Positions 15,987 through 24,851 of a stretch of 64,000 bases of DNA are shown piece after piece (position 1 is the stretch's first letter; every line of letters begins with the position of its first letter). A program made the translations under genes and the position numbers. Origin of the DNA: Streptomyces omiyaensis (lineage in GTDB: Bacteria > Actinomycetota > Actinomycetes > Streptomycetales > Streptomycetaceae); contig NZ_BMVV01000006.1 of NCBI RefSeq assembly GCF_014650895.1, positions 186,001 to 250,000 of the forward strand. The letters are read 5' to 3'. The notes under the pieces are model-generated. The model made no database searches and was not told the origin of the DNA. It saw only the letters and a list, made by a program, of their open reading frames with translations.

Positions 15987-17000
15987 ATGATCGCTTTCGC
16001 GGTGTCCGGTCTGTTCCTCCTCCTCTTCGGGGTCGGCGTGCTGCGCGACCGCCGCCGCTTCGGGAACGCGGTGTACCTCGGTCTCGCCGTCACCTTCCTC
16101 GGCCTCGGCCTGCTCTCGGCCGTCGACGACCTGCCGCACGGCCTGACGGAGACGGTCCTCGTGCTGCTCCTGCTGGTGCTCGGGCTCGGTCCGGTGGTCC
16201 TCGCGGGCCTGCTGTGCGCCAACGGCGTCAAGATGGTCCGCAAGGAGGGCAGACGCCCGGCGAACCTGCTCTCGCTCCTCGCCGGGCTCGGCATCCTCGG
16301 CGTGCTCGGGCTGACGGCGGTCGCGGTCCTCACCCGCTCCCGGGTCCTCGGCGTGGTCGCCGTCACCCTCCTCCTCGTCCTCGGATACGTCTCCTTCCTC
16401 TTCCTCTGCTTCGTGGGGTACGCGTTCCTGTACGGCAGCATGCGGCTGCGCCGGGACGCGGGCTTCGTGGTCGTGCTGGGCTCCGGGCTGATCGGCGGCC
16501 GGCGGGTGCCGCCGCTGCTGGCGAGCCGGCTGGACCGGGGGCGGGAGGTGTACGAGCGGCTGGCGGCGCGCGGCGGGGCGGTGCCGCCGCTGCTGGTCAC
16601 CTCCGGCGGCCGGGGCCCGGACGAGGAGCTGCCGGAGTCCCACGCCATGGCCGCGTACCTGGTGGAGCGGGGCTTCCCGGAGGACCGGATCGTGCGGGAG
16701 GACCGGTCCCGCAGCACCGAGGAGAACCTGCTGTTCAGCAGGGAGCTGATGGAGGCGGAGCGGCCGGGAGCGGGCTGCGTGATCGTCACCAACAACTTCC
16801 ACGCCTTCCGGGCCGCGCTGATGGCGCGGAAGGCGGGGGTGGACGGCCAGGTGGTGGGCTCGCCGACGGCCGCGTACTTCTGGCCGAGCGCCACCATCCG
16901 CGAGTTCGCCGCGGTCTTCCTGGAGTACCGGGCGGTGAACCTGACGGTCTGCGCGGTGCTGGTGGGCATCGGCTGCCTGGGCCTGGCGGTCACGGGGTGA
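15987..17000 (+). CDS. YdcF/SanA-family (DUF218) membrane protein
   Basis: A 337-residue protein with about five N-terminal membrane helices (residues 1-150) and a C-terminal DUF218 domain: FVVVLGSGLIGGRRVPPLLA, LLVTSGGRGPDEELPESHAM, the acidic EDRSRSTEENLLFS and VIVTNNFHAFRA, then a final helix (LTVCAVLVGIGCLGLAVTG). DUF218 proteins such as YdcF, SanA and ElyC act at the envelope. ElyC affects peptidoglycan precursor handling, but the reaction is not established. TACGAT (15975-15980) lies six bases before the ATG, with no ribosome-binding site, so the transcript is leaderless. Confidence 0.88.
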   Translation: MIAFAVSGLFLLLFGVGVLRDRRRFGNAVYLGLAVTFLGLGLLSAVDDLPHGLTETVLVLLLLVLGLGPVVLAGLLCANGVKMVRKEGRRPANLLSLLAGLGILGVLGLTAVAVLTRSRVLGVVAVTLLLVLGYVSFLFLCFVGYAFLYGSMRLRRDAGFVVVLGSGLIGGRRVPPLLASRLDRGREVYERLAARGGAVPPLLVTSGGRGPDEELPESHAMAAYLVERGFPEDRIVREDRSRSTEENLLFSRELMEAERPGAGCVIVTNNFHAFRAALMARKAGVDGQVVGSPTAAYFWPSATIREFAAVFLEYRAVNLTVCAVLVGIGCLGLAVTG

Positions 17001-17108
17001 CGGGCGGGCCGGAGGGCGGTCCGGGCCCGGCGTCCCTACGCTGGAGGGGGACGGAGGTGTCCGCAGGCGCCGGTGGCGGTGCCCGGAGCCGTCCGCGGAG
17101 GTGACCCC

Positions 17109-17390
17109 ATGAGGCGACGCCACCACTTCCACATCGACTACCGGGGCCATTCGGTCTCGGCGACCGTGGAGACCGGGCTGCGGCCCGTGGTCGAGGTGCT
17201 GGTCGACGGCAAGGAGACCGGACACGAGACGCCCCGGGGCGACCGCCCGGTGGCCGTCCCGATCGAGCTGCCCACGGATCCCCCGACCCCGGCGACGGTG
17301 CGCGCCACCCTGGGGCCCGGCGTGCCCCGCTGCCTCCTCGTCGCCGAGGACGGCACCGATCCGCACGTCATGCCGTCCCGGCCCTACTGA
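17109..17390 (+). CDS. Small hypothetical protein
   Basis: A 93-residue protein starting at ATG 17109 behind a good ribosome-binding site (GGAGGTGA, 17097-17104). The sequence is beta-rich (YRGHSVSATVETGLRPVVEV, VDGKETGHETPRG), with no signal peptide or membrane helix and no family I can name. It lies 109 bases after the YdcF gene and converges on the kinase gene, whose stop is only about 30 bases away. Codon usage is normal for the window, so it is probably real. Confidence 0.6.
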   Translation: MRRRHHFHIDYRGHSVSATVETGLRPVVEVLVDGKETGHETPRGDRPVAVPIELPTDPPTPATVRATLGPGVPRCLLVAEDGTDPHVMPSRPY

Positions 17391-17421
17391 GCGGCACGGG
17401 GCGCAGAGCGGCGCGGCCGGC

Positions 17422-18579
17422 TCAGGAGAGCCAGGCCATGCCGATGAAGAGGAAGACGACGAAGGCGACGACCCCGGCGACGGCGGCCGTCTTGCGCGGT
17501 CTGCGGCGGGACAGCTCGGCGAGCGCGCCCCCGGCGGACCCGGAGCCCCCGGACCGCTCGGGCGCCCGCCGCCGGGACCCGCCCGCGGGGGCGACCGCGG
17601 ACGTCGGCGCGGAGGCGGGCCCACGGGACCGCGAGGGGCCGGGAGAGGGGGCGGGGGGACGGGAGGCGGGCAGGGCTGCCGAAGACGCCACGGGCCCCGT
17701 GTGCGCCCCCTGGGACGGCGGTGCGTGCACGGCTCCGGGCATGGCGGCCGCGGCGGGCCGGGGGGCGTACTCCCGCCAGGCGCCGGAGCCGAACCAGTCG
17801 GCGATGGCCTGGGCCGGCGGGCGCTGCTCGGGCTGCTTGGCGAGCAGGCTCAGCAGGTACGCCTCGAAGCCGGGCGTGAGGACGACCCCGAGCCGGCTCG
17901 GCGGCGTCGGCGCGCTGTCGATGTGCTGGTACAGCAGGGCGGTCGCGGTGTCGGCGCGGAACGGCGGGTGCCCGGTGAGCAGCTGGTAGAGGACGCAGCC
18001 CAGCGAGTACACGTCGGAGGCGGGCGAGGCGGGCTTGCCGAGGGCGCGCTCCGGTGCCAGGTAGAGCCCGGTGCCGACGATCTGGCCGGTCGTCGTGAGG
18101 CCCGCCGAGGGGTCGTCGACGAAGCGGGCGATGCCGAAGTCGGCCAGCTTGACCGTGCCCTCGGCGTCCATGAGGAGGTTGCCGGGCTTGATGTCGCGGT
18201 GGACCACGCCCTGCCGGTGGGCGGCGGCGAGGCCGGCGGCGGCGTGCGCGGCGACCACGGCGACCCGTTCGGCGGGCAGCACCAGGGGCTGGGAGGCGGG
18301 GGAGGCGAGGCTGTCGCCCTCGACCAGCTCCATCACGAGGAAGAGCTTGTTGTCCCAGGTGCCGAAGTCGAAGACGCCGACGACGTGCGGGTGGCTGAGC
18401 CGGGCGGCGGTCTGCGCCTCCAGGCGGAAGCGGTCGGCGCCCGAGGGATCGGTGGACTGCGCCAGCATCAGCTTCACGGCGACGGGCCGGCCCAGGACCT
18501 CGTCGGTGGCCTGCCACACCTCGCCCATGCCGCCACGGCCGATACACCCGTGAAGCCGATATCGGTCCGCGACCAGCAC
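17422..18579 (-). CDS. Membrane-anchored Ser/Thr protein kinase (PknB-like Hanks type)
   Basis: A 385-residue kinase. The N-terminal kinase domain shows the glycine loop IGRGGMGEVW, the VAIK-type lysine in RPVAVKLMLA, the catalytic loop VVHRDIKPGN, DFGIARF, the activation segment with LTTTGQIVGTGLYLAPERAL and DVYSLGCVLYQLLTG. A Pro/Ala/Ser-rich linker (about 275-350) leads to one C-terminal membrane helix (TAAVAGVVAFVVFLFIGMAW). There is no external sensor (no PASTA), since only a few residues follow the helix. Substrates are unknown. The GTG at 18579 with AAAGGG nine bases upstream is used, and TTG at 18600 would add seven residues. Confidence 0.92.
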   Translation of the reverse strand: MLVADRYRLHGCIGRGGMGEVWQATDEVLGRPVAVKLMLAQSTDPSGADRFRLEAQTAARLSHPHVVGVFDFGTWDNKLFLVMELVEGDSLASPASQPLVLPAERVAVVAAHAAAGLAAAHRQGVVHRDIKPGNLLMDAEGTVKLADFGIARFVDDPSAGLTTTGQIVGTGLYLAPERALGKPASPASDVYSLGCVLYQLLTGHPPFRADTATALLYQHIDSAPTPPSRLGVVLTPGFEAYLLSLLAKQPEQRPPAQAIADWFGSGAWREYAPRPAAAAMPGAVHAPPSQGAHTGPVASSAALPASRPPAPSPGPSRSRGPASAPTSAVAPAGGSRRRAPERSGGSGSAGGALAELSRRRPRKTAAVAGVVAFVVFLFIGMAWLS

Positions 18580-18739
18580 CAGGAGACGCCCTTTCGACAA
18601 TCGATCACTTGACGGCAGAGGACCAGGGTAGAGCCGCCGCCCGTGCGGCCTCGCCGCGCTCCCCCCGAAGCGGAACCGCCGCCGTACGCACGGACGTACG
18701 GGAGGGCCCCGGGGGTTCCGCCGCGCGCCCGCCGGGCCC

Positions 18740-18772
18740 TCCGGGTTCCTTCCGGGTTCCTTCGGGGTTCCG
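18740..18772. repeat. Three tandem 11-base repeats
   Basis: TCCGGGTTCCT is repeated exactly at 18740-18750 and 18751-18761 and then once with two changes at 18762-18772. They lie in the 276-base region between the divergent kinase and glycosyltransferase genes, in which I see no other clear element. Confidence 0.7.
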
Positions 18773-18855
18773 GGAGGGTGAACAATGGGTGCCGTGGGGT
18801 CGGCGTGCGTCGGCCCGTACGCGAGACCCGACCCCGACCTGGAACGGAGTGGACC

Positions 18856-19734
18856 GTGGCGCGACCGCGAGTGGGCGTGGCGGTACTGACGATGGGCACC
18901 CGCCCCGCGGAGCTGGGCGCGCTGCTCGACTCGGTGGCGCGGCAGGACGAGCCCGCCGCCCGGGTCGTCGTCGTCGGCAACGGCACGGGTTCGCTGCCCG
19001 CGCTCCCCGACGGCGTGACCGGCGTGGAGCTGCCCGAGAACCGGGGGGTCACCGGCGGGCGGAACGTGGCCATCGACACCCTCCGCTCCTTCGGTGACGT
19101 GGACGTCCTGGTCGACCTCGACGACGACGGCCTGCTGATCGACACGGACGTCTTCCGCCGCCTGGTCGACCTGTACGAGACCGAGCCGGAGCTCGGCGTG
19201 GTCTCCTTCCGGATCGCCGACGAGACGGGCGAGACCCAGCGCCGGCACATCCCCCGGCTCGGCGCGAAGGACCCGATGCGCGGCGGCGAGGTCACCACCT
19301 TCCTCGGGGGCGGCCACGGCCTGTCGATGCCGATGCTCGACCGGATCGGCGGCTGGCCGGAGGACTTCTTCTTCGCGCACGAGGAGACCGACCTGGCCTG
19401 GCGGGCCCTCGACGCGGGCTGGCGGATCCGGTACGAGCCGGAGCTGCTGCTCCAGCACCCGAAGACCAGCCCGGCCCGGCACGACGTCTACTACCGGATG
19501 ACCGCCCGCAACCGCGTGTGGCTGGCGAAGCGGAATCTGCCGGCCCCGCTGGTCCCGCTCTACCTGGTGGTCTGGGTCCTCCTGACCGTCGCCCGCACCC
19601 GCTCGGTGCGCGGCCTGCGCTCCTGGTTCGCCGGCTTCGGCGAGGGCCTGCGGGCCCCGGCCGGTCCGCGCCGCCCGATGCGGTGGTCGACGGTGCTGCG
19701 CATGACGAGGCTGGGCCGCCCGCCGATCATCTGA
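18856..19734 (+). CDS. Family 2 glycosyltransferase
   Basis: A 292-residue GT-A fold enzyme. The nucleotide-binding start (RVGVAVLTMGTRPAELGALL), the ELPENRGVTGGRNVAID loop, the metal-binding DLDDDG (DXD-type) and the acceptor-side GGWPEDFFFAHEETDLAWRA with its ED motif are all present. A C-terminal hydrophobic helix (PLYLVVWVLLTVA) likely holds it at the membrane. The rhamnosyl/galactofuranosyl-transferase-like subgroup looks closest, but donor and acceptor are unknown. GTG at 18856 follows GGAG. No other sugar genes are nearby, so the pathway is not indicated by context. Confidence 0.88.
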   Translation: MARPRVGVAVLTMGTRPAELGALLDSVARQDEPAARVVVVGNGTGSLPALPDGVTGVELPENRGVTGGRNVAIDTLRSFGDVDVLVDLDDDGLLIDTDVFRRLVDLYETEPELGVVSFRIADETGETQRRHIPRLGAKDPMRGGEVTTFLGGGHGLSMPMLDRIGGWPEDFFFAHEETDLAWRALDAGWRIRYEPELLLQHPKTSPARHDVYYRMTARNRVWLAKRNLPAPLVPLYLVVWVLLTVARTRSVRGLRSWFAGFGEGLRAPAGPRRPMRWSTVLRMTRLGRPPII

Positions 19735-19736
19735 CG

Positions 19737-19845
19737 CCGGCTCCGGTCCGGGCCGCCATCCGGCGCCGGCTCCGGTCCGGGCTCTCGTCCGGCACCGGCC
19801 CGGTCCGGGCCGTCATCCGACCCCGGCTCCGGTCCGGGTCGTCAG
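19737..19845. repeat. 29-base tandem repeats spanning the end of the hydrolase gene
   Basis: About 3.8 copies of a unit starting CCGGCTCCGGTCCGGG begin at 19737, 19766, 19795 (28 bases) and 19823. The last copies run into the 3' end of the minus-strand hydrolase gene, whose stop is at 19813, so the C-terminal residues of that protein are encoded by repeat sequence. Confidence 0.8.
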
Positions 19846-20541
19846 GAAGCCCTCGACCAGGTCCGCCCAGCCCTCCGGGTCCTCCCAGAACGGCAGGTGT
19901 CCGGTGGCGAGTTCGGCGGTCCGGGCGCCCGGGACGGCGGCGGCGAGCGCGCGCTGCCGGACCGGGGAGACGAGCGGATCCTCGGCGGTGACGACGACCA
20001 GCGTCGGCACCGCGAGCCGCCCCAGGTCCTCCCGCACGTCGATCCGCCCGGCGAGCCCCAGCTGGGCGGGGATCCCGGCGGGCGGGGCGGGCGCGAGCAT
20101 CAGCATGGCCCGCAGCCGGGCCGGGTCGGTCCGGTCCAGATAGCTCCCGCCGAGCCCGGTCAGCGCCAGGTACTCGGCGAGGAGCCGGTGGTTCCCGCTC
20201 TCGTGCAGCCCCCGCCACAGGGAGAGGCCCAGGCGCATCCGGTGGTCGGCGCGGGCGAAGGGCGCGGTGAGCACGAGGGCGGTGACCCGCTCCGGGTGCC
20301 GGACCGCGAGCCGTACGGCCAGCGGGGCGCCGAGCGAGTACCCGCAGACGGCGAAGGTGCCGGTCCCGGCGGCGTCCGCGGCGGCCACCAGGCCGTCCAC
20401 GACCTCGTCCGCCCCCGGCCCGTCCTTGTCGGGCAACTCCCCCGGCACGCAGCGGAACCGGTCTCCGAGCCGGCGCATCACCCCGCCGAAGTGGCCCTCG
20501 ACGGTTCCCCCGGCCCCGTGTACCAGCAGCAGCCCTGTCAC
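19813..20541 (-). CDS. Alpha/beta hydrolase
   Basis: A 242-residue alpha/beta hydrolase. It opens with LLLVHGAGGTVEGHFGG (oxyanion HG), has the nucleophile elbow VCGYSLGAPLAVRLA (Ser), the acid in VVTAEDPLVSP and the catalytic His in ATGHLPFWEDP. Substrate unknown: this could be an esterase, lipase or lactone hydrolase. GTG start with GGGGAG upstream. The extreme C-terminus (TRTGAGVG) is encoded by a minisatellite-like repeat and may be variable between strains. Confidence 0.9.
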   Translation of the reverse strand: MTGLLLVHGAGGTVEGHFGGVMRRLGDRFRCVPGELPDKDGPGADEVVDGLVAAADAAGTGTFAVCGYSLGAPLAVRLAVRHPERVTALVLTAPFARADHRMRLGLSLWRGLHESGNHRLLAEYLALTGLGGSYLDRTDPARLRAMLMLAPAPPAGIPAQLGLAGRIDVREDLGRLAVPTLVVVTAEDPLVSPVRQRALAAAVPGARTAELATGHLPFWEDPEGWADLVEGFLTTRTGAGVG

Positions 20542-20616
20542 TCCGACTCCCCACCCGTGACGACGACTCGGCCCCGCCCCTGCCTATCACGGCGGGAGCG
20601 GGGCCGGGCGTCCGGG

Positions 20617-22134
20617 TCAGTCGGTGATCTCGACCCTGCCGTTCACCGGCGGGGTCTGCGCCGGGACCGTCCTGGAGGTGAGGCCCTGGAGCAGCGCGCC
20701 GAGGTCGACTCCCGTGGTGGAGCTGAGGAGTTCCATGCCCTGGGCGACGTTGTCGGCGACCGCGCGGGGCAGCTTGGCGGCGCCGTCGGTGGAGATGACC
20801 GTCATCTTGTCGACGGCGGCGAGGGGCTCCGCGGCCTTGGCGACGACCTGCGGCAGGACCTCGACCAGCATCTGGAGGACGGCCGCGTCGCCGTACCGCT
20901 CGAAGGCGTCGGCCCGCTTGTGCATGGCCTCGGCCTCGGCGGCGCCCTTCACCGCGATGGCGCCGGCCTCCGCGTCGCCCTCCAGCCGGACGGCCTCCGC
21001 GATGGCGGCACGCCGGGCCCGCTCGGCCTCACCGCGCTTGGCGCCCTCGATGGCCTCGGCCTCCGCCAGGGCCTGACGGCGCTGCTTCTCGCCCTCGCCG
21101 GTGAGGCGGGCCCGCTCGGCCTCGGCCTCGGCGGCCGCGATGGCCGCCATCCGCTCGGCCTCGGCCTGCTTGACCCGGGCGGTGCGCTGGGCCTCGGCCT
21201 GCTGCTCGGCCTCGTACCGCTTGGCGTCGGCGGGCTTGCGGACCTGGGTGTCGAGCTGGCGGTCGGTCAGGGCGGCCTGCCGGGCGGCGACCTTCTCCTG
21301 CTCGGCGAGGATGTCCTGCTGGCGGGCGGCCTCGGCGAGCGGGCCCGCGGCGTTGGCCTGGGCGGCGGCCTCGTCGGTCTGCGCCTTGATCTCGGCCTGC
21401 TTCAGGTACAGCGTCCGCTGGGCGACGGCGATCTCCTCCTCGGCCTTCAGCCGGGCCTGCTCGGCGGCGCGCCGGGCCTCGGCCTCGGCGATGTCGGCCT
21501 CCTGCTTGGCGCGGGCGGCCTCGGGCCGGCCGAGGTCCTCCAGGTAGGAGCCCTCGGTGGTGATGTCCTGGATCTGGAAGGCGTCGAGGACCAGGCCCTG
21601 CCCGGAGAGGCTCGCCTCGGCCTCCTCGGCGACCTGCCCGGCGAAGGCGGCCCGGTCGCGGATGATGTCCTCCACGGACATCCGGCCGACGATGGAGCGC
21701 AGCGCTCCGGAGAGCACCTCCTGGGTGAAGCCGACGATGCCGTCCTGCTGCATCAGGAAGCGCTGGGCGGCGGCGCGGATGGAGTCCTCGGTGCCGCCGA
21801 CCTTGACGATGGCGACGCCCTCCAGGTTGGCCTTCACGCCGCGCAGGGTGACGGCGCCGCGGACGGCGATGGGGATGTGCCGGCTGGAGAGGTCGAGGGT
21901 GAACTTCTGCTGCACGAACGGCACGACGAAGACCCCGCCGCCGACGACGACCTTCTGGCCGCTGTTGTCCGTGTAGACGCGGCCGGTCGCCGGATCGGTG
22001 GCCTTCTGGCCGCGCCGGCCGGTGATGATGAACGCCTCGCTCGGGCCCGCGACCTTGTAGCGGGTGACGACGGCGAGGGCGAGCAGGACGACGAGGACGA
22101 CGATGCCCACCACGGCGGTGAGGACAGGGCTCAT
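20617..22134 (-). CDS. Flotillin-like SPFH protein
   Basis: A 505-residue protein: one N-terminal membrane helix (about 5-24), an SPFH/Band 7 domain (about 25-210, including GVKANLEGVAIVKVGG and LSGQGLVLDAFQIQDITTEG), then a very long Ala/Glu-rich coiled coil (about 210-410) with AEAEAERARLTGEGEKQRRQ-type repeats and a short C-terminal domain. Flotillins organise ordered membrane patches and are usually encoded with an NfeD-type partner, as here: the NfeD-like gene is directly upstream in the same direction. A ribosome-binding site (GGGGG) precedes the ATG. Confidence 0.93.
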   Translation of the reverse strand: MSPVLTAVVGIVVLVVLLALAVVTRYKVAGPSEAFIITGRRGQKATDPATGRVYTDNSGQKVVVGGGVFVVPFVQQKFTLDLSSRHIPIAVRGAVTLRGVKANLEGVAIVKVGGTEDSIRAAAQRFLMQQDGIVGFTQEVLSGALRSIVGRMSVEDIIRDRAAFAGQVAEEAEASLSGQGLVLDAFQIQDITTEGSYLEDLGRPEAARAKQEADIAEAEARRAAEQARLKAEEEIAVAQRTLYLKQAEIKAQTDEAAAQANAAGPLAEAARQQDILAEQEKVAARQAALTDRQLDTQVRKPADAKRYEAEQQAEAQRTARVKQAEAERMAAIAAAEAEAERARLTGEGEKQRRQALAEAEAIEGAKRGEAERARRAAIAEAVRLEGDAEAGAIAVKGAAEAEAMHKRADAFERYGDAAVLQMLVEVLPQVVAKAAEPLAAVDKMTVISTDGAAKLPRAVADNVAQGMELLSSTTGVDLGALLQGLTSRTVPAQTPPVNGRVEITD

Positions 22135-22231
22135 GACGAAACCCCCTTCGATCGGGTACGGCGGAGAGGACGGCGGCCGGCGGGCGGCCGGCGCGCGCCG
22201 GCGGTCGGTGCGGTGCGCGCGGGGACGGCGG

Positions 22232-22735
22232 TCAGCGTTCGACGGGCCGGACGTGGACGGAGGTGGCCGAGAGGACCGACTCGACCCACACCTCGGTGCC
22301 GCGCGGCACGGGCCCGGAGGCCTTGGCCGCGTACTTCACGGGCTGGCCGGCGAGGTACAGCAGCACCTCGCCGTAGCCGTCCGCCGGGACGGCGGTGACC
22401 ACGGAGCCGGCGCTGCCGGTCAGCTCCTCGCCGCGCGGGGCGGCCGCGGTCGTGTCGCGGAGCAGGACCCGGCTGAAGCGCCAGGTCACCCATCCCACGC
22501 CGATCCCCGCGGCCGCGCCCGCGCCGGTGGCGGCCCCGGCCCCCGTGCCGGTCGTGCCGAGCACGAGCGCCCCCGTGAAGCCGAGCGCCGAGAGGAACCC
22601 GGCGACCACCGGCAGCGACAGGAGCCCGTCCAGCCCCCCGAAGCCGTCGAAGAGTCCTTCCAGGACCCCGTCGAAGACCAGGCTCAGGACGAGCAGCAGC
22701 AGACCGCCGATGCCGAGACCGAGAAACCAGACCAT
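22232..22735 (-). CDS. NfeD-like membrane protein, flotillin partner
   Basis: A 167-residue protein with two or three membrane segments in the first 100 residues (MVWFLGLGIGGLLLLVLSLV, then AGFLSALGFTGALVLG, GIGVGWVTWRFS) and a soluble beta-barrel-like tail (LTGSAGSVVTAVPADGYGEV and GTEVWVESVLSATSVHV) of OB-fold type as in NfeD. It is upstream of the flotillin gene by about 100 bases and presumably in the same operon. The ATG at 22735 follows GGAGG. The frame is open further upstream but the extension is out of character. Confidence 0.75.
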   Translation of the reverse strand: MVWFLGLGIGGLLLLVLSLVFDGVLEGLFDGFGGLDGLLSLPVVAGFLSALGFTGALVLGTTGTGAGAATGAGAAAGIGVGWVTWRFSRVLLRDTTAAAPRGEELTGSAGSVVTAVPADGYGEVLLYLAGQPVKYAAKASGPVPRGTEVWVESVLSATSVHVRPVER

Positions 22736-22863
22736 GTCCCCGCACCTCCGGAAGCCGTGTCCTGCGCGCCGTCCGGTGCATCGTTCCACCACGGGCGTCC
22801 CGCCCGCATTGCCGGTGACCGGCAATCTTTACGCGTTCTTGATGCCGGGCTTCCCGGCCCCGC

Positions 22864-23928
22864 TCACAGCTCCTCCTCCGGCCAGCCGAGCAGCCGGGCC
22901 CCGATCGCGGCGGTCTGCAGCGTGTACCGCTGGGTGGGGTCCCCGGGGTCGGCGCCGGTGAGCCGGTGGATGCGGTCGAGCCGGTACGTGACCGCCCGCA
23001 CGCTCAGCGCGAGCCGGCGGGCCGCCTCGGTGGTGACGCAGCCCGCGTCGAAGTAGGCGTGCAGGGTGTCGAGCAGCGGCCGCGCGCCGCCCCGGGCCGT
23101 GGCGAGCGGCCCGAGCACGGTCCCGACGAGATCGGACATGGCCTGCCGGTCCCGCCCGAGGACCGGGTAGACGAGCAGGTCGGCGGCGTGGAGCACCGGC
23201 CCGTCGAGTCCGATGCGCCCGGCGAGGTCGAGCGCGCCCAGCGCCTCCTCGTAGGAGTGGACGACCCCGCCGGCCCCCGGGTGCGGCCGGCCCACCGCGA
23301 CGAGTATGCCGTCGGCGGCCGCGTAGGCCTGCTTGGCGAAGTGGGTGAGGACCTCGGGCTCGTCGGCCGGGGCGACGCAGATCAGCCGCCCGTCCTTGGT
23401 GGTGAGCAGGATCCGGCGGGTGCCGAAGCGGGTGAGCAGCGAGGACTCGACGCTCCGCGAGGCGGGATACCCGTCCCCGAACGGCTCCGGCCCCTGCGCC
23501 ACCGCCACCGCGTGGGCGTGCGCGAGCAGCAGTCCGAACCGCTCGGCCCGCTGGGCCAGCCGCCCGAGGTCGCTGCGCCCGTACAGCAGGTCGTCGACGA
23601 ACTCGCGCCGCGCGGCCTCCTCCTGGCGGACCGCCATCGTCTGGGCCCGCTCGTGGCCCTCGGCGAAGGCGTCGACGGCCTGCTCGACGGCGGCGAGCAG
23701 CAGGTCAGGGTCGGCTCCCGGGCCCAGCCGGCCCCGCACCTCGCGCGCGGCGGCGAGGTGCGCCCGCACCAGCTCCCGCAGCCCGATCCCGGCCTCGGCG
23801 GCCCGCTCCCCGCGCTCCCGCAGCCCCTCCAGCTCCGGGCGGCTCAGCCGCCGCCCGGTCGCGCAGACGCCGGCCAGGATCGAGGCGTAGCCGTCGAGGT
23901 GGGCCTCGTACGCCCGCTGTTCCGTCAC
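22864..23928 (-). CDS. PucR/CdaR-type helix-turn-helix regulator
   Basis: A 354-residue protein. The C-terminal 60 residues (LLDTLHAYFDAGCVTTEAARR, then SVRAVTYRLDRIHRLTGADP) are the PucR C-terminal HTH, preceded by a GGDEF-like domain (about 155-260, HAVAVAQGPEPFG to GVVHSYEEALGALDL) lacking cyclase residues, and an N-terminal helical domain. Such proteins activate purine, sugar-acid or amino acid catabolic genes. No target gene is adjacent, since the flotillin operon downstream is an unlikely target. GTG start at 23928 with no strong ribosome-binding site noted. Confidence 0.88.
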   Translation of the reverse strand: MTEQRAYEAHLDGYASILAGVCATGRRLSRPELEGLRERGERAAEAGIGLRELVRAHLAAAREVRGRLGPGADPDLLLAAVEQAVDAFAEGHERAQTMAVRQEEAARREFVDDLLYGRSDLGRLAQRAERFGLLLAHAHAVAVAQGPEPFGDGYPASRSVESSLLTRFGTRRILLTTKDGRLICVAPADEPEVLTHFAKQAYAAADGILVAVGRPHPGAGGVVHSYEEALGALDLAGRIGLDGPVLHAADLLVYPVLGRDRQAMSDLVGTVLGPLATARGGARPLLDTLHAYFDAGCVTTEAARRLALSVRAVTYRLDRIHRLTGADPGDPTQRYTLQTAAIGARLLGWPEEEL

Positions 23929-23967
23929 GGCCCACTCCCCACCCGGTCCGGTTCCTCCGGAAACGAC

Positions 23968-24003
23968 TCAGGGCCCGATCCGCTTGCGCGAATCAGGCCC
24001 TGA
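23968..24003 (-). terminator. tRNA-Pro terminator with GCAA tetraloop
   Basis: On the minus strand the arms (24003-23988 and 23983-23968) form a 16-base-pair stem containing two G-U wobbles, closed by the stable GCAA tetraloop, 12 bases after the tRNA 3' end. No T-tract follows. Confidence 0.8.
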
Positions 24004-24015
24004 ACCTTCTGGCTG

Positions 24016-24089
24016 TCGGGGTGGCGGGATTTGAACCCACGACCTCTTCGTCCCGAACGAAGCGCGCTGCCAAGCTGCGCTACACCCCG
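24016..24089 (-). tRNA. tRNA-Pro (anticodon CGG)
   Basis: A complete 74-base cloverleaf on the minus strand. The acceptor stem CGGGGTG pairs with CACCCCG followed by discriminator A. The D-arm contains AGCTTGGCAGCGC, the anticodon stem-loop CTTCG-TTCGGGA-CGAAG places CGG at positions 34-36 with G37, and the T-loop is GGTTCAAATCC. The CCA end is not encoded, as is common in Streptomyces. It reads CCG, a major proline codon in this genome. Confidence 0.97.
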
Positions 24090-24127
24090 ATGTCGCTGTT
24101 TCGTTCTTCACGTCGCGGCGACATCGA

Positions 24128-24811
24128 TTACTTTAGCCCACCCGCGCCCAGAGATGAAATCCGGTTTCGGCGCCCCGCCACCGCAGGTCGGAAGCGGTCC
24201 GCCGCGACGAGGAGGAGACCGACGGCGAGGAAGACGGCGCCGAGGACGAGGGCGTTGACCAGGACCCCGGCGTAGCCGTGGGCGGCGACGTCGAGGAAGG
24301 GGTAGGTGTAGCGGGTCCGGGCGCCGGCGGGGAGCAGCGCGCCGCGGACGAGGGCGAAGAGCAGGTACGCGCCGGGCGCGGCGAGCCACAGCACGGCGTG
24401 GCGGGGCCGGAAGGCGCCGGGCGGGGTGAGCAGCAGCCACTCCAGGGCGACGCCGATCGGCGTGACGGTGTGCAGGAGCTGGTTGGCGACGGCCCGGGCG
24501 CCGGAGAGGCGGGCGATGTCGGCGGCCTGGTTGAAGGAGCTGCCCGGGTTGTCGAGGACCAGGTGGAAGACGAGGCCGACGACCGTGATGCAGAGGAGCA
24601 CCCCGCCGGTCCACACCGCGGGCACCGGCGGCCTGCCGGTCCAGGCGCGGGCGGCGCCCAGACCGAGGACGACGGCGACCGCGGTGTTGGTCCAGACGGT
24701 GAAGAAGCCGAGGACGACCAGGGGGTTCCCCTCGGCGCACTCGATCGCGATGCCGGTGGCCGCGGCCAGGGCGATCAGACCGCGGACGAGGGCGGCGGGG
24801 CGGTTCGGCAT
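24128..24811 (-). CDS. Pr6Pr family six-helix membrane protein
   Basis: A 227-residue protein with about six membrane helices and the family's FFTVWTNTAVAVVLG, LHTVTPIGVALEWLL and YTYPFLDVAAHGY segments, which hold the conserved polar residues (N, H, P, E, Y). Pr6Pr proteins are related to the FAR-17a/AIG1 (androgen-induced) hydrolase family; function in bacteria is unknown. A TACCGT box (24823-24818) lies six bases upstream of the ATG, and no ribosome-binding site is present, so translation is leaderless. Confidence 0.85.
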   Translation of the reverse strand: MPNRPAALVRGLIALAAATGIAIECAEGNPLVVLGFFTVWTNTAVAVVLGLGAARAWTGRPPVPAVWTGGVLLCITVVGLVFHLVLDNPGSSFNQAADIARLSGARAVANQLLHTVTPIGVALEWLLLTPPGAFRPRHAVLWLAAPGAYLLFALVRGALLPAGARTRYTYPFLDVAAHGYAGVLVNALVLGAVFLAVGLLLVAADRFRPAVAGRRNRISSLGAGGLK

Positions 24812-24851
24812 GGCCTCACGGTACGGGGGCGGGTCCGCCCCCGTGCGGAGG

